A DNA stretch of 64,000 nucleotides from Pseudomaricurvus hydrocarbonicus (GCF_011602365.1 NZ_JAAONZ010000014.1:1-64000), one strand, 5' to 3'; positions 47,317-56,036 are shown, counted from the first letter of the stretch. Program-made: numbers and translations. The notes: generated by a model not told the origin, from the letters alone.

Positions 47317-48054
47317 ATGAGTTCAGACACTGACATCGATTTCGACACAATCCCACCGAGTGCGCACCTGGCCAGACCGGGTGGCTTGCAGGGTGACGTC
47401 TGGCTGACGCTGCAGACCTATCAGGCTCAGGCCTTGATTCGTGGGCGTCGGGCCGAGGAGGGTAAACCCGTCATCGTGGGGTTACTGGGGTTTGCCGAGC
47501 GCTTGCGAACCCTGTGGCAGGCCGCCCGGATGGACGACCCTTACGCCGATTGGTGGCTGCTGAAAGTGGAAGAGGGCATTGCCGGCAGTCGAGCCCAGTT
47601 GTGCCGATTGCAGCAGTTGCTGGAGGCGTTGATCGCCTCGGCGGAGGGACTGGAGGTGAGCATTGCCCACTCTGAGCGGCCTCAGCGGGTCTCGTTGCAG
47701 TTTGCCAACCCATACGCCTTTCGGGCCGCGCAGTTGCTGGCGGATTACGACCAGGTGGTGTGTACCGCGATGACTTTGCGGCACGTGGGCATGACGATTC
47801 CCGATGCACTCCTGGATCAACTCAAGGGCAGCGGTCGCTGGGTGCGCCGCGTGTTGGCGTTGCCACAGGGTTATCAAAGCTTGGGCATCAGCCGCAAGGA
47901 CGTTGCGCAGGGAACGCCAAGTGTGAACCGGGCGCGGGAGCGGATGGGAGAGGTGCCGATGGAGGTCCTGCAGGGAGATCGATTACCGTCCCTGCGGCCG
48001 ACGAAATTTCCACAGAGCGGAGAGCAGGACCATGACCCGCTGGTTGAGACATAA
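47317..48054 (+). CDS. ICE protein of the PFL_4669/TIGR03761 family
   Basis: A 245-residue protein matching the plan of this ICE family: HLARPGGLQGDVWLTLQTYQAQALIRGRRA, then FAERLRTLWQAARMDDPYADWWLLKVEEGI and RVSLQFANPYAFRAAQLLADYDQVVCTAMTLRHVGM, and a disordered tail. It is cytosolic; function in the element's upkeep is known only by association. It begins after the 28-bp repeat array and is followed after 5 bases by the RHH-like gene, so it heads a three-gene operon ending in parM. Confidence 0.85.
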   Translation: MSSDTDIDFDTIPPSAHLARPGGLQGDVWLTLQTYQAQALIRGRRAEEGKPVIVGLLGFAERLRTLWQAARMDDPYADWWLLKVEEGIAGSRAQLCRLQQLLEALIASAEGLEVSIAHSERPQRVSLQFANPYAFRAAQLLADYDQVVCTAMTLRHVGMTIPDALLDQLKGSGRWVRRVLALPQGYQSLGISRKDVAQGTPSVNRARERMGEVPMEVLQGDRLPSLRPTKFPQSGEQDHDPLVET

Positions 48055-48059
48055 CCGCT

Positions 48060-48416
48060 ATGGCCACCGGCCCCCAACAGCAGTTCAAACTTTCCCTGGA
48101 TACGCGGGTGCCACTGGAGGCGGTGGTGTTGCAACGCCTCTACCGCTTGCCGAAAGGCCGGCAGACGGAGTGGTTGCGGCAACTGTTGCTGGTGGGGTTT
48201 CGGAGCGAGTGTCAGACCCTCAACGTCGAGGTGGGGACTGCGGCCTATGCGATGCGACCGAGCCTGCGTGGCGGCCAAACGACGGCGGTGCCGTCACCGA
48301 CGCCATCGCGCTCCAGGGACACGGCGTTACTTCCCCCGGGTTCATTCCCCAAACAATTTAGCCACTTACAGCAGGTGATCGGAAAAATCGGACGCCCCCT
48401 TTGCAATCAGGATTGA
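48060..48416 (+). CDS. RHH-like small protein upstream of ParM, putative partition adaptor
   Basis: A 118-residue protein. FKLSLDTRVPLEAVVLQRLYRLPKGRQTEWLRQLLLVGF looks like a ribbon-helix-helix DNA-binding unit: a short strand, then two helices. The rest is Pro/Ser/Arg-rich and probably disordered. It lies 5 bases after the TIGR03761 gene and 4 before parM. In type II (ParMRC) systems an RHH protein binds the centromere repeats and the ParM filament, but is usually encoded after parM. The ParR-like role is inferred from fold and position. Confidence 0.6.
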   Translation: MATGPQQQFKLSLDTRVPLEAVVLQRLYRLPKGRQTEWLRQLLLVGFRSECQTLNVEVGTAAYAMRPSLRGGQTTAVPSPTPSRSRDTALLPPGSFPKQFSHLQQVIGKIGRPLCNQD

Positions 48417-48420
48417 GATC

Positions 48421-49512
48421 ATGATGACACCGACCGAAGAACGCACTTTGAATACGACCCAAACCCCGCAGCGGGACGATCCCGCCCAGGTGGTGCCGGT
48501 GGGTGTGGACGATGGTTACGCCTATACCAAAGTGGCCCTGCCGGATGGGCGGTTGGTGGCGGTGCCGTCTCGGGCCCGGATCGGCGCGGCCGGGGTTACC
48601 TGGATCCGGCCGGAGGAGCAGCGGATTTTTGAGTACGAAACCCGCGGCAGTGTCTACTCCGTCGGGGCCGTGGACGGCGAGCCGACGCAATTTGATGAAT
48701 ACCCGGGCTCGTCGCTGAATCGGGTGATTGTGCAGCACGCGCTGCAGCAAGCGGGATTGTCGGGCCGGGTTGTTCACATGGTCACCGGTCTGCCGGTGTC
48801 GGCGTATTACCGCCACGATGGGCAGCAACGGCGGCCAGCGATCAGCGTGAAACGCGAGGGCCTGAAAGTGACGGTGGAGCCCATCGGGTCGAACCGATCG
48901 GCGTCGGCGCGCGTCCGTAAAGCCAGCGTGGCTTTCCACGAAGTGATTCCGGAAGCGCTGGCGGCCTGGTACGACCACGTCATTGTGACCCAGGACGACG
49001 GGGTGACACTCGACGCCGACCGGCTGAACGCCCCCATCGCCATCGTCGATATCGGCGGTCGCACCACGGACTATGTGGTGGTGCAGGATCAGGGGGTGGT
49101 GCACGAGGCCTCAGGCTCTCTGAATCGGGGCATGCTCAATGTGACGATCCGTGTGGCCAACCGGATCCAGGAAGCGTTCGACCTCAATGAGATCGGCGAG
49201 CAGAGCATCAGTCGCGCGGTCGACACCCATACCTTGCGCGTGCACGGCAAGGACCACGATGTGTCGGCCATGGTGACGGAGGCGAAACGGGAGCTGGTGG
49301 AGCGGTTGTACACCGAAACCCGGCGCAAGCTGGGCCTCGGCGCGGAGCTGGATCGGGTGCTGTTTGTCGGTGGTGGCAGCATGGCACTGGTGGAGGACAT
49401 TGCCAACTGGTTCCCCAACCAGATCGTTGCCGATCACGCGGCGTTTGCCAACGCCCGCGGCATGCTCAAGTACCTGCAATACGTCTGTGATGATCCGGAA
49501 AACAACGCGTAA
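48421..49512 (+). CDS. parM: ParM/StbA-family actin-like segregation ATPase
   Basis: A 363-residue actin-fold protein. VGVDDGYAYTKVALPDG is phosphate loop 1, GLPVSAYY lies in the first domain, IAIVDIGGRTTDYVVVQD is phosphate loop 2, and VLFVGGGSMALVEDI is the adenosine motif. These are the ASKHA signatures of plasmid ParM/StbA proteins, which polymerise to push DNA copies apart. It is the third gene of an operon with TIGR03761 and the RHH-like gene. Presence of partition genes suggests the element spends, or spent, time as a replicating circle. Confidence 0.85.
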   Translation: MMTPTEERTLNTTQTPQRDDPAQVVPVGVDDGYAYTKVALPDGRLVAVPSRARIGAAGVTWIRPEEQRIFEYETRGSVYSVGAVDGEPTQFDEYPGSSLNRVIVQHALQQAGLSGRVVHMVTGLPVSAYYRHDGQQRRPAISVKREGLKVTVEPIGSNRSASARVRKASVAFHEVIPEALAAWYDHVIVTQDDGVTLDADRLNAPIAIVDIGGRTTDYVVVQDQGVVHEASGSLNRGMLNVTIRVANRIQEAFDLNEIGEQSISRAVDTHTLRVHGKDHDVSAMVTEAKRELVERLYTETRRKLGLGAELDRVLFVGGGSMALVEDIANWFPNQIVADHAAFANARGMLKYLQYVCDDPENNA

Positions 49513-49702
49513 CGGTTTTTAACGTGGTCACTGCGGTCTCAGTGGCAACTCAGGTATCGGCGGATTGTGCAATCGATACTGCGGTTTTACCGTCAATCCA
49601 ACCTCGGGGCTTGCCCTGAGGCTACCACTCACCCTGCCGGGCACACGATCCCGTCAGGGACTCGCGTGCTCCGGCGTTTCACTGTGTCCAGGAGACTGCG
49701 TT
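49513..49702 (+). other. Structured leader of the DUF3577 gene
   Basis: About 190 bases without a gene. CCTCGGGG-CTTG-CCCTGAGG (49603-49622) is a hairpin with one mismatch, and further G/C-rich inverted repeats follow. CCAGGAG ends 10 bases before the start at 49703. It is comparable to the leaders before radC and the DUF6573 gene. Confidence 0.45.
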
Positions 49703-50128
49703 ATGAACCCAAGACAAACACCTTCAGAAAAACCGAAGTATTTCGATCTTGATATCCACGGCATCGGTTACCTCAACCGCGCCCGACTGGTGACCCCCGA
49801 GACAGGCACGCCCTTTCTCAGTGTCACGGTGGCGGCGTTGCGAGGTCCGGCTGACGCTGTTCAATACACCCATTTCGACTGTGTGGTGGTGGGCGAAGAA
49901 GCAAAAGATCTGGTGCGCCAGCTCATGCCGGCCATCGAGGCCGACATGAAAGTGTTGGTTGGCTTTCACCTCAGTGATTTGCAGGCCGAGTCGTTTGTGT
50001 TCAAACAAGGCGACAAGGCGGGTACCACCGGGGTGGGCTTGAAGTCCCGCTTGCTGCGATTCCAGTGGATCAAAGTGGAAGGAAACCCTTACTACCCGGC
50101 GATCACCGGCAACACCGTCGTCGCTTAA
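49703..50128 (+). CDS. STY4534-family ICE replication protein (DUF3577)
   Basis: A 141-residue protein matching the DUF3577 plan: KYFDLDIHGIGYLNRARLVTPETGTPFLSVTVAALRGPADAVQYTHFDCVVVG, KVLVGFHLSDLQAESFVFKQGDKAGTTGVGLKSRLL and FQWIKVEG. The beta-rich pattern suggests an OB fold, and the family is thought to act like a single-strand binding protein in island replication. I start at the ATG with CCAGGAG upstream; an ATG 138 bases earlier is in frame but reads through the structured leader. Confidence 0.88.
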   Translation: MNPRQTPSEKPKYFDLDIHGIGYLNRARLVTPETGTPFLSVTVAALRGPADAVQYTHFDCVVVGEEAKDLVRQLMPAIEADMKVLVGFHLSDLQAESFVFKQGDKAGTTGVGLKSRLLRFQWIKVEGNPYYPAITGNTVVA

Positions 50129-50137
50129 GCGCAACCC

Positions 50138-50163
50138 CTGGCAGTGTCTTCCGACGCTGCCAG
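50138..50163. repeat. Hairpin between DUF3577 and radC genes
   Basis: CTGGCAGTGTC, loop TTCC, GACGCTGCCAG: 11 pairs with one G-T. No T-run follows (TTTACC only), so it may be a processing or attenuation structure. A looser CCGCGAGG/CCTCTCGG pair follows before the radC start. Confidence 0.75.
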
Positions 50164-50232
50164 TTTACCGAACCCGCGAGGAACCCCCTGCCTCTCGGAC
50201 GGGTCTGCTCGCACCCTTTAAGGAGACCCGTC

Positions 50233-50748
50233 ATGGTGTCAACTGCCTCACCGATTGCGGTGAACCGTAAAAACCGTTTTCAAAAAGTGAACCTTGCGAC
50301 CTTAAACGACGCTGAAAAACAGTCCCTGCTGACGCTGGCGTTTGCGGTGTTACAGGACTTGCATCAGCCCGGCGCCGAGATTTCGAGCCCCCTTCAGACC
50401 CGCAATTATTTGCGTTTGCTGTTGGCGGATCGGAAAACCGAAGTGTTCGGCTGTTTGTTTTTGGACAATCAGCACCGGGTGATCAATACCACCGAGATGT
50501 TTCAGGGCACGGTGGACAGTGCGTCGGTCTACCCGCGCGTGGTGGTGCAGCAAGCGCTGAGTGTTAACGCCGCCGCGGTGCTGTTTTTTCACAACCACCC
50601 CAGCGGGGTCGCCGAACCCAGTCACGCCGATGAAGCGATCACCCGGCGTTTAAAAGAGGCGCTGGCGCTGGTGGACATCCGGGTGCTGGATCATTTTATC
50701 GTCGCCGCGGGTGGCTCGTTGTCGTTTGCCGAGCAGGGGCTGATTTAA
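50233..50748 (+). CDS. radC: RadC-family JAB-domain protein
   Basis: A 171-residue element-type RadC. SSPLQTRNYLRLLLADRKTEVFGCLFLDNQHRVI leads into VLFFHNHPSGVAEPSHAD, the JAMM zinc-metalloprotease motif with both His, Ser and Asp, and ITRRLKEALALVDIRVLDHFIVA. The helix-hairpin-helix half of chromosomal RadC is absent, which is normal on mobile elements. AAGGAGA precedes the ATG. The true role is unknown; DNA-repair naming is historical. It is common beside antirestriction and replication genes of ICEs. Confidence 0.92.
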   Translation: MVSTASPIAVNRKNRFQKVNLATLNDAEKQSLLTLAFAVLQDLHQPGAEISSPLQTRNYLRLLLADRKTEVFGCLFLDNQHRVINTTEMFQGTVDSASVYPRVVVQQALSVNAAAVLFFHNHPSGVAEPSHADEAITRRLKEALALVDIRVLDHFIVAAGGSLSFAEQGLI

Positions 50749-50772
50749 CCCTGTTCACTCAATCCACCCATT

Positions 50773-50834
50773 GGGGAGTTCTAAGGCCCACTGGGGCAGA
50801 ACTCCCTAACGGGGTCATTTCTGTAGGGAGTTCT
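50773..50834. repeat. Three copies of GGGAGTTCT, one inverted, in a leader
   Basis: GGGGAGTTCT at 50773-50782, AGAACTCCC at 50798-50806, and TAGGGAGTTCTG at 50825-50834 with the next start 4 bases on. The middle copy can pair with either neighbour, so two exclusive hairpins are possible, one of which hides the GGGAG ribosome site. Confidence 0.8.
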
Positions 50835-50837
50835 GTT

Positions 50838-51263
50838 ATGAAGAAAACCAAAAGCCGTTCGTTAGAAGCCGTGTTTGGCCCGTTAGTATCAATTTACAAC
50901 CGAGCCGATGCGATCTCGGACGGTGTTTTAATCGACGTCACGACCATGGCCCGGGAAGCCGGATTGCAATGGCCGGTGGCACTGACGTATTCGGTGTGGC
51001 GAGACTGCGTGTCTTGGGACGAACAGCGTCACCGCAGCCAGGTATGCCAGGATGAAGACGGTCGATTGTGGGACGTGTTATTCATGGCGGTGTTTGTAAT
51101 CCGTCGTGCAGCCGTCCCCAAAGATCGAATGACCTTTACGTTGTATCGGGTGCCCAGCGATGGGTACACCCTAGAGCCTGAAGAAGTCACGTTAAAGTTG
51201 GTCGTAGGCCCCGGAGATACCGGGGAACCTATGGTGACGATTTTAATGCCTGATGAAGATTGA
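50838..51263 (+). CDS. DUF6573 family ICE accessory protein
   Basis: A 141-residue protein with YNRADAISDGVLIDVTTMAREAGLQWPVALTYSVWRDCV and LWDVLFMAVFVIRR, the pattern of the DUF6573 family often found beside radC and antirestriction genes on ICEs and plasmids. No catalytic motif is evident. TAGGGAG overlaps the structured leader repeats just before the ATG. Its function is unknown; an antirestriction or regulatory role would be guesswork. Confidence 0.8.
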   Translation: MKKTKSRSLEAVFGPLVSIYNRADAISDGVLIDVTTMAREAGLQWPVALTYSVWRDCVSWDEQRHRSQVCQDEDGRLWDVLFMAVFVIRRAAVPKDRMTFTLYRVPSDGYTLEPEEVTLKLVVGPGDTGEPMVTILMPDED

Positions 51264-51292
51264 TAACGCCAACCCTCGGCATCTTGACCCTG

Positions 51293-51386
51293 GCCACTTG
51301 GGATAAAGTGGCGCCTTTCGTTTACGAGACAACGGTGTGATTAAACTCTGGTAAACGGCCGATCGCTACAGGGCAAAGCCCTTTTT
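51293..51386 (+). terminator. Two hairpins after the DUF6573 gene
   Basis: GCCACTT-GGGATA-AAGTGGC (51293-51312), and AGGGC-AAA-GCCCT followed by T4 (51370-51386). The second has terminator form but a short stem. The remaining bases to 51520 hold no feature. Confidence 0.45.
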
Positions 51387-51520
51387 GCATTCTCAGCGAT
51401 TACTTATTGAATCCAAGTCAGTTAAAAATGGGAGGATTACCGTCTCAGATAGTTGTCTTGCCCAACATTAAAAACTGAGGGTGCGGTTGTGTAGAGACGT
51501 TTTGAAATTAAATGAATTTA

Positions 51521-52105
51521 TTAGTCTGTTTTCTGCGGTTGGTAAACTGGCGCAATTGCCAGCCGGTTAAGTATTACTGCAATTTCTTTATTTGACATGG
51601 GCTTTTTCTGCTTTAGCCACCAGGTCAGAATGTCGAGGGCAGAGGTAACCGCAAATGTCACAGCAAGTTCTGCAGGCAACCAAGCTTCTGCCTTAGGAGC
51701 ATCTTCTGCCAGGTCTAAGGCTTGCTTGAGATATTCTTCTTTCACTGTTGCTGATGCGCCACCGGTTAACAGTGCCTTCCATAGAACGCGGTGTTCCCAA
51801 ACATAGGAACACAGAGCTTGGGTAGAAGCTTGTGTGTCCTCGGTGTAGAGAATGGGTAGCGTCATTGTTAGCAGCCGACGGATCTCCTGCGCCGCGAGGT
51901 CATGAAGCAATTCCTCTTTATCTGCATAGTGTCGGAAAAATGTCGCGTACCCTATGTCGGCACGTGCGGTGATTTCTTTTACCGTGATTTGTTCGAGAGC
52001 TTTTTCTTCAAGGAGGGTTAGCAGCGTGCTGCATAGAGCTGCACGGGTGCGGGTTAAGCGCTTTTGTGGGGGCTTTTTGGTTGTTGTTGGCATTTTTTGA
52101 TCCAT
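51521..52105 (-). CDS. TetR/AcrR-family regulator
   Basis: A 194-residue regulator. The DNA-binding part is RTRAALCSTLLTLLEEKALEQITVKEITARADIGYATFFRHYADKEELLHDLAAQEI, a standard TetR helix-turn-helix. The C-terminal helical domain (70-190) would bind a ligand and form the dimer. It is divergent from the ferredoxin-P450 genes with 205 bases between the starts, where dyad sites lie. Repression of the P450 genes relieved by substrate is the natural inference. A second ATG four codons in is possible. Confidence 0.9.
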   Translation of the reverse strand: MDQKMPTTTKKPPQKRLTRTRAALCSTLLTLLEEKALEQITVKEITARADIGYATFFRHYADKEELLHDLAAQEIRRLLTMTLPILYTEDTQASTQALCSYVWEHRVLWKALLTGGASATVKEEYLKQALDLAEDAPKAEAWLPAELAVTFAVTSALDILTWWLKQKKPMSNKEIAVILNRLAIAPVYQPQKTD

Positions 52106-52194
52106 TGTGTCTCAGGCTGACATGGTGTGGCAGCCCGGCAATCCCATGTAACACATTGATTGTAGGTCAATTTTACATCAATTTCCGCAGTTAT

Positions 52195-52236
52195 ATCAAT
52201 TTTACTTGATTATTAATGATCCACTTAATATCATTA
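52195..52236. promoter_or_regulatory. Dyad sites between tetR-like and ferredoxin genes
   Basis: ATCAA-TTTTAC-TTGAT (52195-52210) and TAATGAT-CCACTTAAT-ATCATTA (52214-52236) are perfect dyads in an AT-rich divergent intergenic region. A direct repeat TCAATTTTAC (from 52177 and 52196) adds to the first. Likely TetR-type operators; inferred from position. Confidence 0.5.
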
Positions 52237-52310
52237 GCGTAAATGATATGCCGTGTATCAATAGTGGGGATAAGGCAGTCCCATCTTGGTGCTGCGAGGA
52301 GGAGAGTGAG

Positions 52311-52628
52311 ATGGCAACAGTATTTGTAACTGACCGGGACGCATTGGAGATGATCATTGATATCAGGCCCGGAACATCTCTAATGCAGGCGATCACGGAT
52401 GAGGGGATAGGTGACCTGTTGGCGCTGTGTGGTGGTATGTGTTCGTGTGCCACTTGTCATGTGTATATCGACGAGAAATTCCTCGGACAGATATCCGCAA
52501 TGAGCGACGACGAGCAGGGTCTGCTGGAAATGTCTTCTTACCGAAAAGAAAACTCGCGTCTGGCTTGCCAGGTTCGAATGAGCGATTCGCTCGATGGTAT
52601 GCGGGCGACAATCGCACCGGCGGATTGA
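52311..52628 (+). CDS. [2Fe-2S] ferredoxin, adrenodoxin/putidaredoxin type
   Basis: A 105-residue ferredoxin. Cluster ligands are Cys40, Cys46 and Cys49 in CGGMCSCATC and Cys86 in SRLACQV, the C-x5-C-x2-C...C pattern of vertebrate-type ferredoxins that feed electrons to bacterial P450s. Cys44 is extra. GGAGGAGAG precedes the ATG, so the in-frame upstream ATG at 52206 is rejected. The P450 gene starts 58 bases later, making it the likely redox partner. No ferredoxin reductase gene is in the window. Confidence 0.93.
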   Translation: MATVFVTDRDALEMIIDIRPGTSLMQAITDEGIGDLLALCGGMCSCATCHVYIDEKFLGQISAMSDDEQGLLEMSSYRKENSRLACQVRMSDSLDGMRATIAPAD

Positions 52629-52686
52629 TCCGCGCTGCGAATTGAATGTCAGATTTTTCAATCCAATTAATAAGAGATATTTAACC

Positions 52687-53970
52687 ATGGTCACAAAATG
52701 TCCTGTAGAACGCGATTACTTTACCGACCATACGGTGTTGCTGGATCCCTATGATTATTTTGAAGAAATGCGTCCCCGCGGACCCATTTGCCAGCTGGAA
52801 ACACATGACTGTTTGCTGGTGACCGGTTTCCAGGAGTGCGTGGAGGTTCTGCGTAACCCGATTGACTTCTCTTCCATTAATTCATTGGCCAGTTCGGCGT
52901 TTCCGTTGCCCTTCGAACCTAAGGGATCTGATATCAGTGAACAAATCGAGGCAAATCGCGACAAGTACGTTGGTGGGGATTTAGTTGTAACCTTTGATGA
53001 TGATCGTCATACCAATGTACGTTCCTTGATCAGCAGGATGTTCACGCCATCCCGTCTTAAGGCCAACGAAGCGTTCATGCAAGATTACGCCACCAAAATG
53101 GTCAAGGAGGTGGTGGCAGAAGGCGGTTGTGAGCTGGTTAGTCGTATTGCCACTCCCTACGTAACCATGGTGATTGCTGATCTCCTCGGTGTGCCTGATG
53201 AAGACCGGAAGCTCTTCGAAGCTGAAATTGCCAAAGGGCAGACAGTAGGCAGTATCGATAACCCCGATAAACCAACAGACACATCAACCCTTGAGTTCAT
53301 GGGTACCTTTTTCTATCGCTATTTTCAGGAGCGTGCCGAAAATCCCGGTACCGATCTTTTGTCCGAACTGGTTACTGCCACGTATCCTGATGGTGAAACC
53401 AAGCCTGACCTTATGACCCTGATCAGTCTGGCGGTGTTCATGTTCGCAGCTGGTCAGGATACTAGCGCCAAGCTTCTGGGCAATGCCTTGCGCTATATCG
53501 TCGACGTCCCCGGGCTGCAGCAGCAACTGCGTGAAGATCGCAAGTTGATTCCCTGGATGCTGGAAGAGGTGCTGCGTCTCGAGGGGTCTAGTAAGGCGAC
53601 CCATCGTCTGGCGCGCCGCGATACCAAAATTGGTGACTATGACGTGCCTGCGGGAACCCAGGTGATTGTCGCTATTGCGGCGGCCAACCGGGATCCGCGT
53701 CGCTGGGGTGAGGATGCGAATGAATTCAAGCTTAAGCGCCCCGGTATCCGCGAGCATATCGGATTCAGCCGTGGTCAGCATACGTGTGCAGGCGCCCCCC
53801 TAGCCCGTGTCGAGGTTGCCACCATTCTGAATTGCTTTTTTGACCACACCTCCGACATCCGGATATCGGAAGAAAAGCATGGAAAGCCTGGTGCTCGTCA
53901 TTATCAGTTTGAGCCATCGTTCATTATTCGCGGTCTGGACAATCTGTATGTAGAGCTGGATCCCAAGTAA
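52687..53970 (+). CDS. Cytochrome P450
   Basis: A 427-residue soluble bacterial P450. The I-helix has FAAGQDTSAK near 252 (oxygen-activating Gln-Asp-Thr), the K-helix EEVLRLEGSSKATHRLARRD, and the heme loop FSRGQHTCAGAPLAR with the axial Cys near 367. FSRG replaces the more usual FGxG. I start at the ATG giving MVTKCPVERDYFTD; an upstream in-frame ATG would overlap the ferredoxin gene. It should hydroxylate or demethylate a substrate with electrons from the adjacent ferredoxin. The substrate is unknown; neighbours point to a glycosylated natural product or its aglycone. Confidence 0.94.
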   Translation: MVTKCPVERDYFTDHTVLLDPYDYFEEMRPRGPICQLETHDCLLVTGFQECVEVLRNPIDFSSINSLASSAFPLPFEPKGSDISEQIEANRDKYVGGDLVVTFDDDRHTNVRSLISRMFTPSRLKANEAFMQDYATKMVKEVVAEGGCELVSRIATPYVTMVIADLLGVPDEDRKLFEAEIAKGQTVGSIDNPDKPTDTSTLEFMGTFFYRYFQERAENPGTDLLSELVTATYPDGETKPDLMTLISLAVFMFAAGQDTSAKLLGNALRYIVDVPGLQQQLREDRKLIPWMLEEVLRLEGSSKATHRLARRDTKIGDYDVPAGTQVIVAIAAANRDPRRWGEDANEFKLKRPGIREHIGFSRGQHTCAGAPLARVEVATILNCFFDHTSDIRISEEKHGKPGARHYQFEPSFIIRGLDNLYVELDPK

Positions 53971-54101
53971 CTTTCCCGAGCGATTCTGAGTTGTGAGGAG
54001 AGATGGCATCGCCTTTCGCGCCTCAAAGTAGGTGCCGAGCCCTGAATGGTGAATCACTGACCGTTTGGGTTCGGTCGAACGTATACATGCAGTAGATAGC
54101 C

Positions 54102-56036
54102 ATGAGCAGATATAAAATAATAGTTAGTAGGATCTTTGCTTTGGTATTCTTGATCGCTCTGGGGGCACCCGGGGCGTCAGCGGATACGGAAGAAAGGAAC
54201 TTTGGCAGCAAGTACTCGCCGCTGGACAGCATCCGGAAATCCAATATCGATCAGCTGGGCCTTGCCTGGCAATTCAATACCGGGGATATACCGTCAGACC
54301 CCGGTTTGACAGCGTTCCAGGATACGCCCGTCCTGGTCGGCGACAATCTCATCGTCTGTAGTGTGACCCGTAAGGTCATGGCGCTTGATCCGGCGACAGG
54401 GAAAAAACGCTGGGAATACGATCCCAAAAGCCCCAAAAGTTCGACCAACAAGTGTCGCGGAGTATCCGTTTGGACGGATACGCTGGCACAGGATGGCCAG
54501 CAGTGTAAGACTCGTTTGCTGCTGGGGACATCGGATTATCGTTTGATCGCTATCGATGCTGTCGATGGACAGCCCTGCCAGTCGTTTGGTGAGCAGGGTG
54601 AAGTAACGATTGAGACGAGTAAGCCACAATTCATTCCCGGAGAAGTGGCAGCGTTGTCCCGCCCAGCTGTGGTCAATGATGTAGTAGTCGTTGGCTCAAG
54701 TGTCATGGATAACCAGCGCCTGGATTCTCCTAGTGGTCGCGTAATGGCTTTCAGTGCTCGTACCGGTGAGTACCTCTGGAATTTCGATCCGATTCCGCGG
54801 GATGGCAATAACCCGGCCATGAAAACCTGGACCAAAGGAAAGTCAGTTAACGGTGGTGGTAATGTATGGTCCGGTATGGTGGTCGACGAAGCTCTGGATA
54901 TGGTGTATTTGCCCACGACCAGCCCATCGGTCGACTTCTACGGCGGTGAGCGTCCCGGCGACAATCTTTACACGGATTCTGTGGTCGCTCTAAAAGGCTC
55001 CACAGGAGAAGTGGCTTGGCACTTCCAGGTGGTCCACCATGACGTTTGGGATTACGACTTGCCGACTCCCGGTATGCTGATTGACTACCCAGTTGATGGC
55101 CAACTGGTGCCGGCCTTGGTACAAAACACCAAGCAGGGACTGGTGTTTATATTCAATCGAATTACCGGAGAGCCGCTGGTGCCAATTGAGGAGCGAAAAG
55201 TTCCCCAGATGGGTGCTGTTGCGGGTGAGCGATTGTCTCCCACACAGCCTTTCCCCGTCGGTATGCCTGCCGTCAGTCCCCAGGGTTTCTCGCTCGACGA
55301 TGTTTGGGGTTTTACCCCTATTGATAAATGGCTGTGTCGCCGGGAAGCGGAAAAGCTACAAACTGGGCCTATTTATACGCCACCCAGTGAGCAGGGCACT
55401 ATCTATCAGCCAGCACCATCTGGTGGACCTAACTGGGGCGGTGGTGCGTATGATCCAGCAAGCCATATTATGGTTATTGCTTCCAATACCGTACCTTTAA
55501 TTGTGAGCCATAAGAGGCGTGAGGAGGTGGCGGCAACGGATGGCGCTGAAAAGGGGCACGCCGACCTATCTGCGGGCTTCACGTTCACTAACACTGGTAG
55601 TGCCTACATAACAACGATCAAGCCCTTCCTGTCTCCCCTCGGTGCTCCCTGTTCGGCGCCTCCTTGGGCTAAGTTGACCGCGGTAGATCTGGTTAAGAAG
55701 GAGATTGTCTGGGAGGTTCCATTGGGCAGTATTGAAAAGCTGGCGCCAGTACCTATCCCTTGGGAGCTCGGTACCCCTGGTGGTGGATCACCCCTGATGA
55801 TCGGGAGTGGAATAGCCTTTATCGGCTTTGCCACCGACTATCAATTCAGGGCGATAGATGTTGCATCTGGAAAAACGCTGTGGTCTCACGAGCTTCCGTC
55901 ACCGGCGAACTCAACCCCCATAACCTATCAGTATCGGGGTGAGCAGTATGTCGTGGTCCCCGCCGGCGGTCATAGCATGTGGGGAACCGAGTTGGGTGAT
56001 GCTGTGGTGGCTTTCAAGCTGCAGCCCAAGTCTTAG
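54102..56036 (+). CDS. PQQ-dependent dehydrogenase, periplasmic
   Basis: A 644-residue quinoprotein with a signal peptide (about 8-27, ending PGASA). The eight-bladed propeller shows Trp-docking repeats such as ALDPATGKKRWEYD, AFSARTGEYLWNFD, VHHDVWDYDLPTPG, DLVKKEIVWEVPL and DVASGKTLWSHELP. VHHDVWDYD is typical of the glucose/quinate dehydrogenase group. There are no N-terminal TM helices and no cytochrome domain, so it is soluble periplasmic and hands electrons to an unknown acceptor. No pqq synthesis gene is in the window. A GTTCG-GT-CGAAC dyad (54069-54080) lies just upstream. It probably oxidises an alcohol or sugar of the imported compound. Confidence 0.9.
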   Translation: MSRYKIIVSRIFALVFLIALGAPGASADTEERNFGSKYSPLDSIRKSNIDQLGLAWQFNTGDIPSDPGLTAFQDTPVLVGDNLIVCSVTRKVMALDPATGKKRWEYDPKSPKSSTNKCRGVSVWTDTLAQDGQQCKTRLLLGTSDYRLIAIDAVDGQPCQSFGEQGEVTIETSKPQFIPGEVAALSRPAVVNDVVVVGSSVMDNQRLDSPSGRVMAFSARTGEYLWNFDPIPRDGNNPAMKTWTKGKSVNGGGNVWSGMVVDEALDMVYLPTTSPSVDFYGGERPGDNLYTDSVVALKGSTGEVAWHFQVVHHDVWDYDLPTPGMLIDYPVDGQLVPALVQNTKQGLVFIFNRITGEPLVPIEERKVPQMGAVAGERLSPTQPFPVGMPAVSPQGFSLDDVWGFTPIDKWLCRREAEKLQTGPIYTPPSEQGTIYQPAPSGGPNWGGGAYDPASHIMVIASNTVPLIVSHKRREEVAATDGAEKGHADLSAGFTFTNTGSAYITTIKPFLSPLGAPCSAPPWAKLTAVDLVKKEIVWEVPLGSIEKLAPVPIPWELGTPGGGSPLMIGSGIAFIGFATDYQFRAIDVASGKTLWSHELPSPANSTPITYQYRGEQYVVVPAGGHSMWGTELGDAVVAFKLQPKS

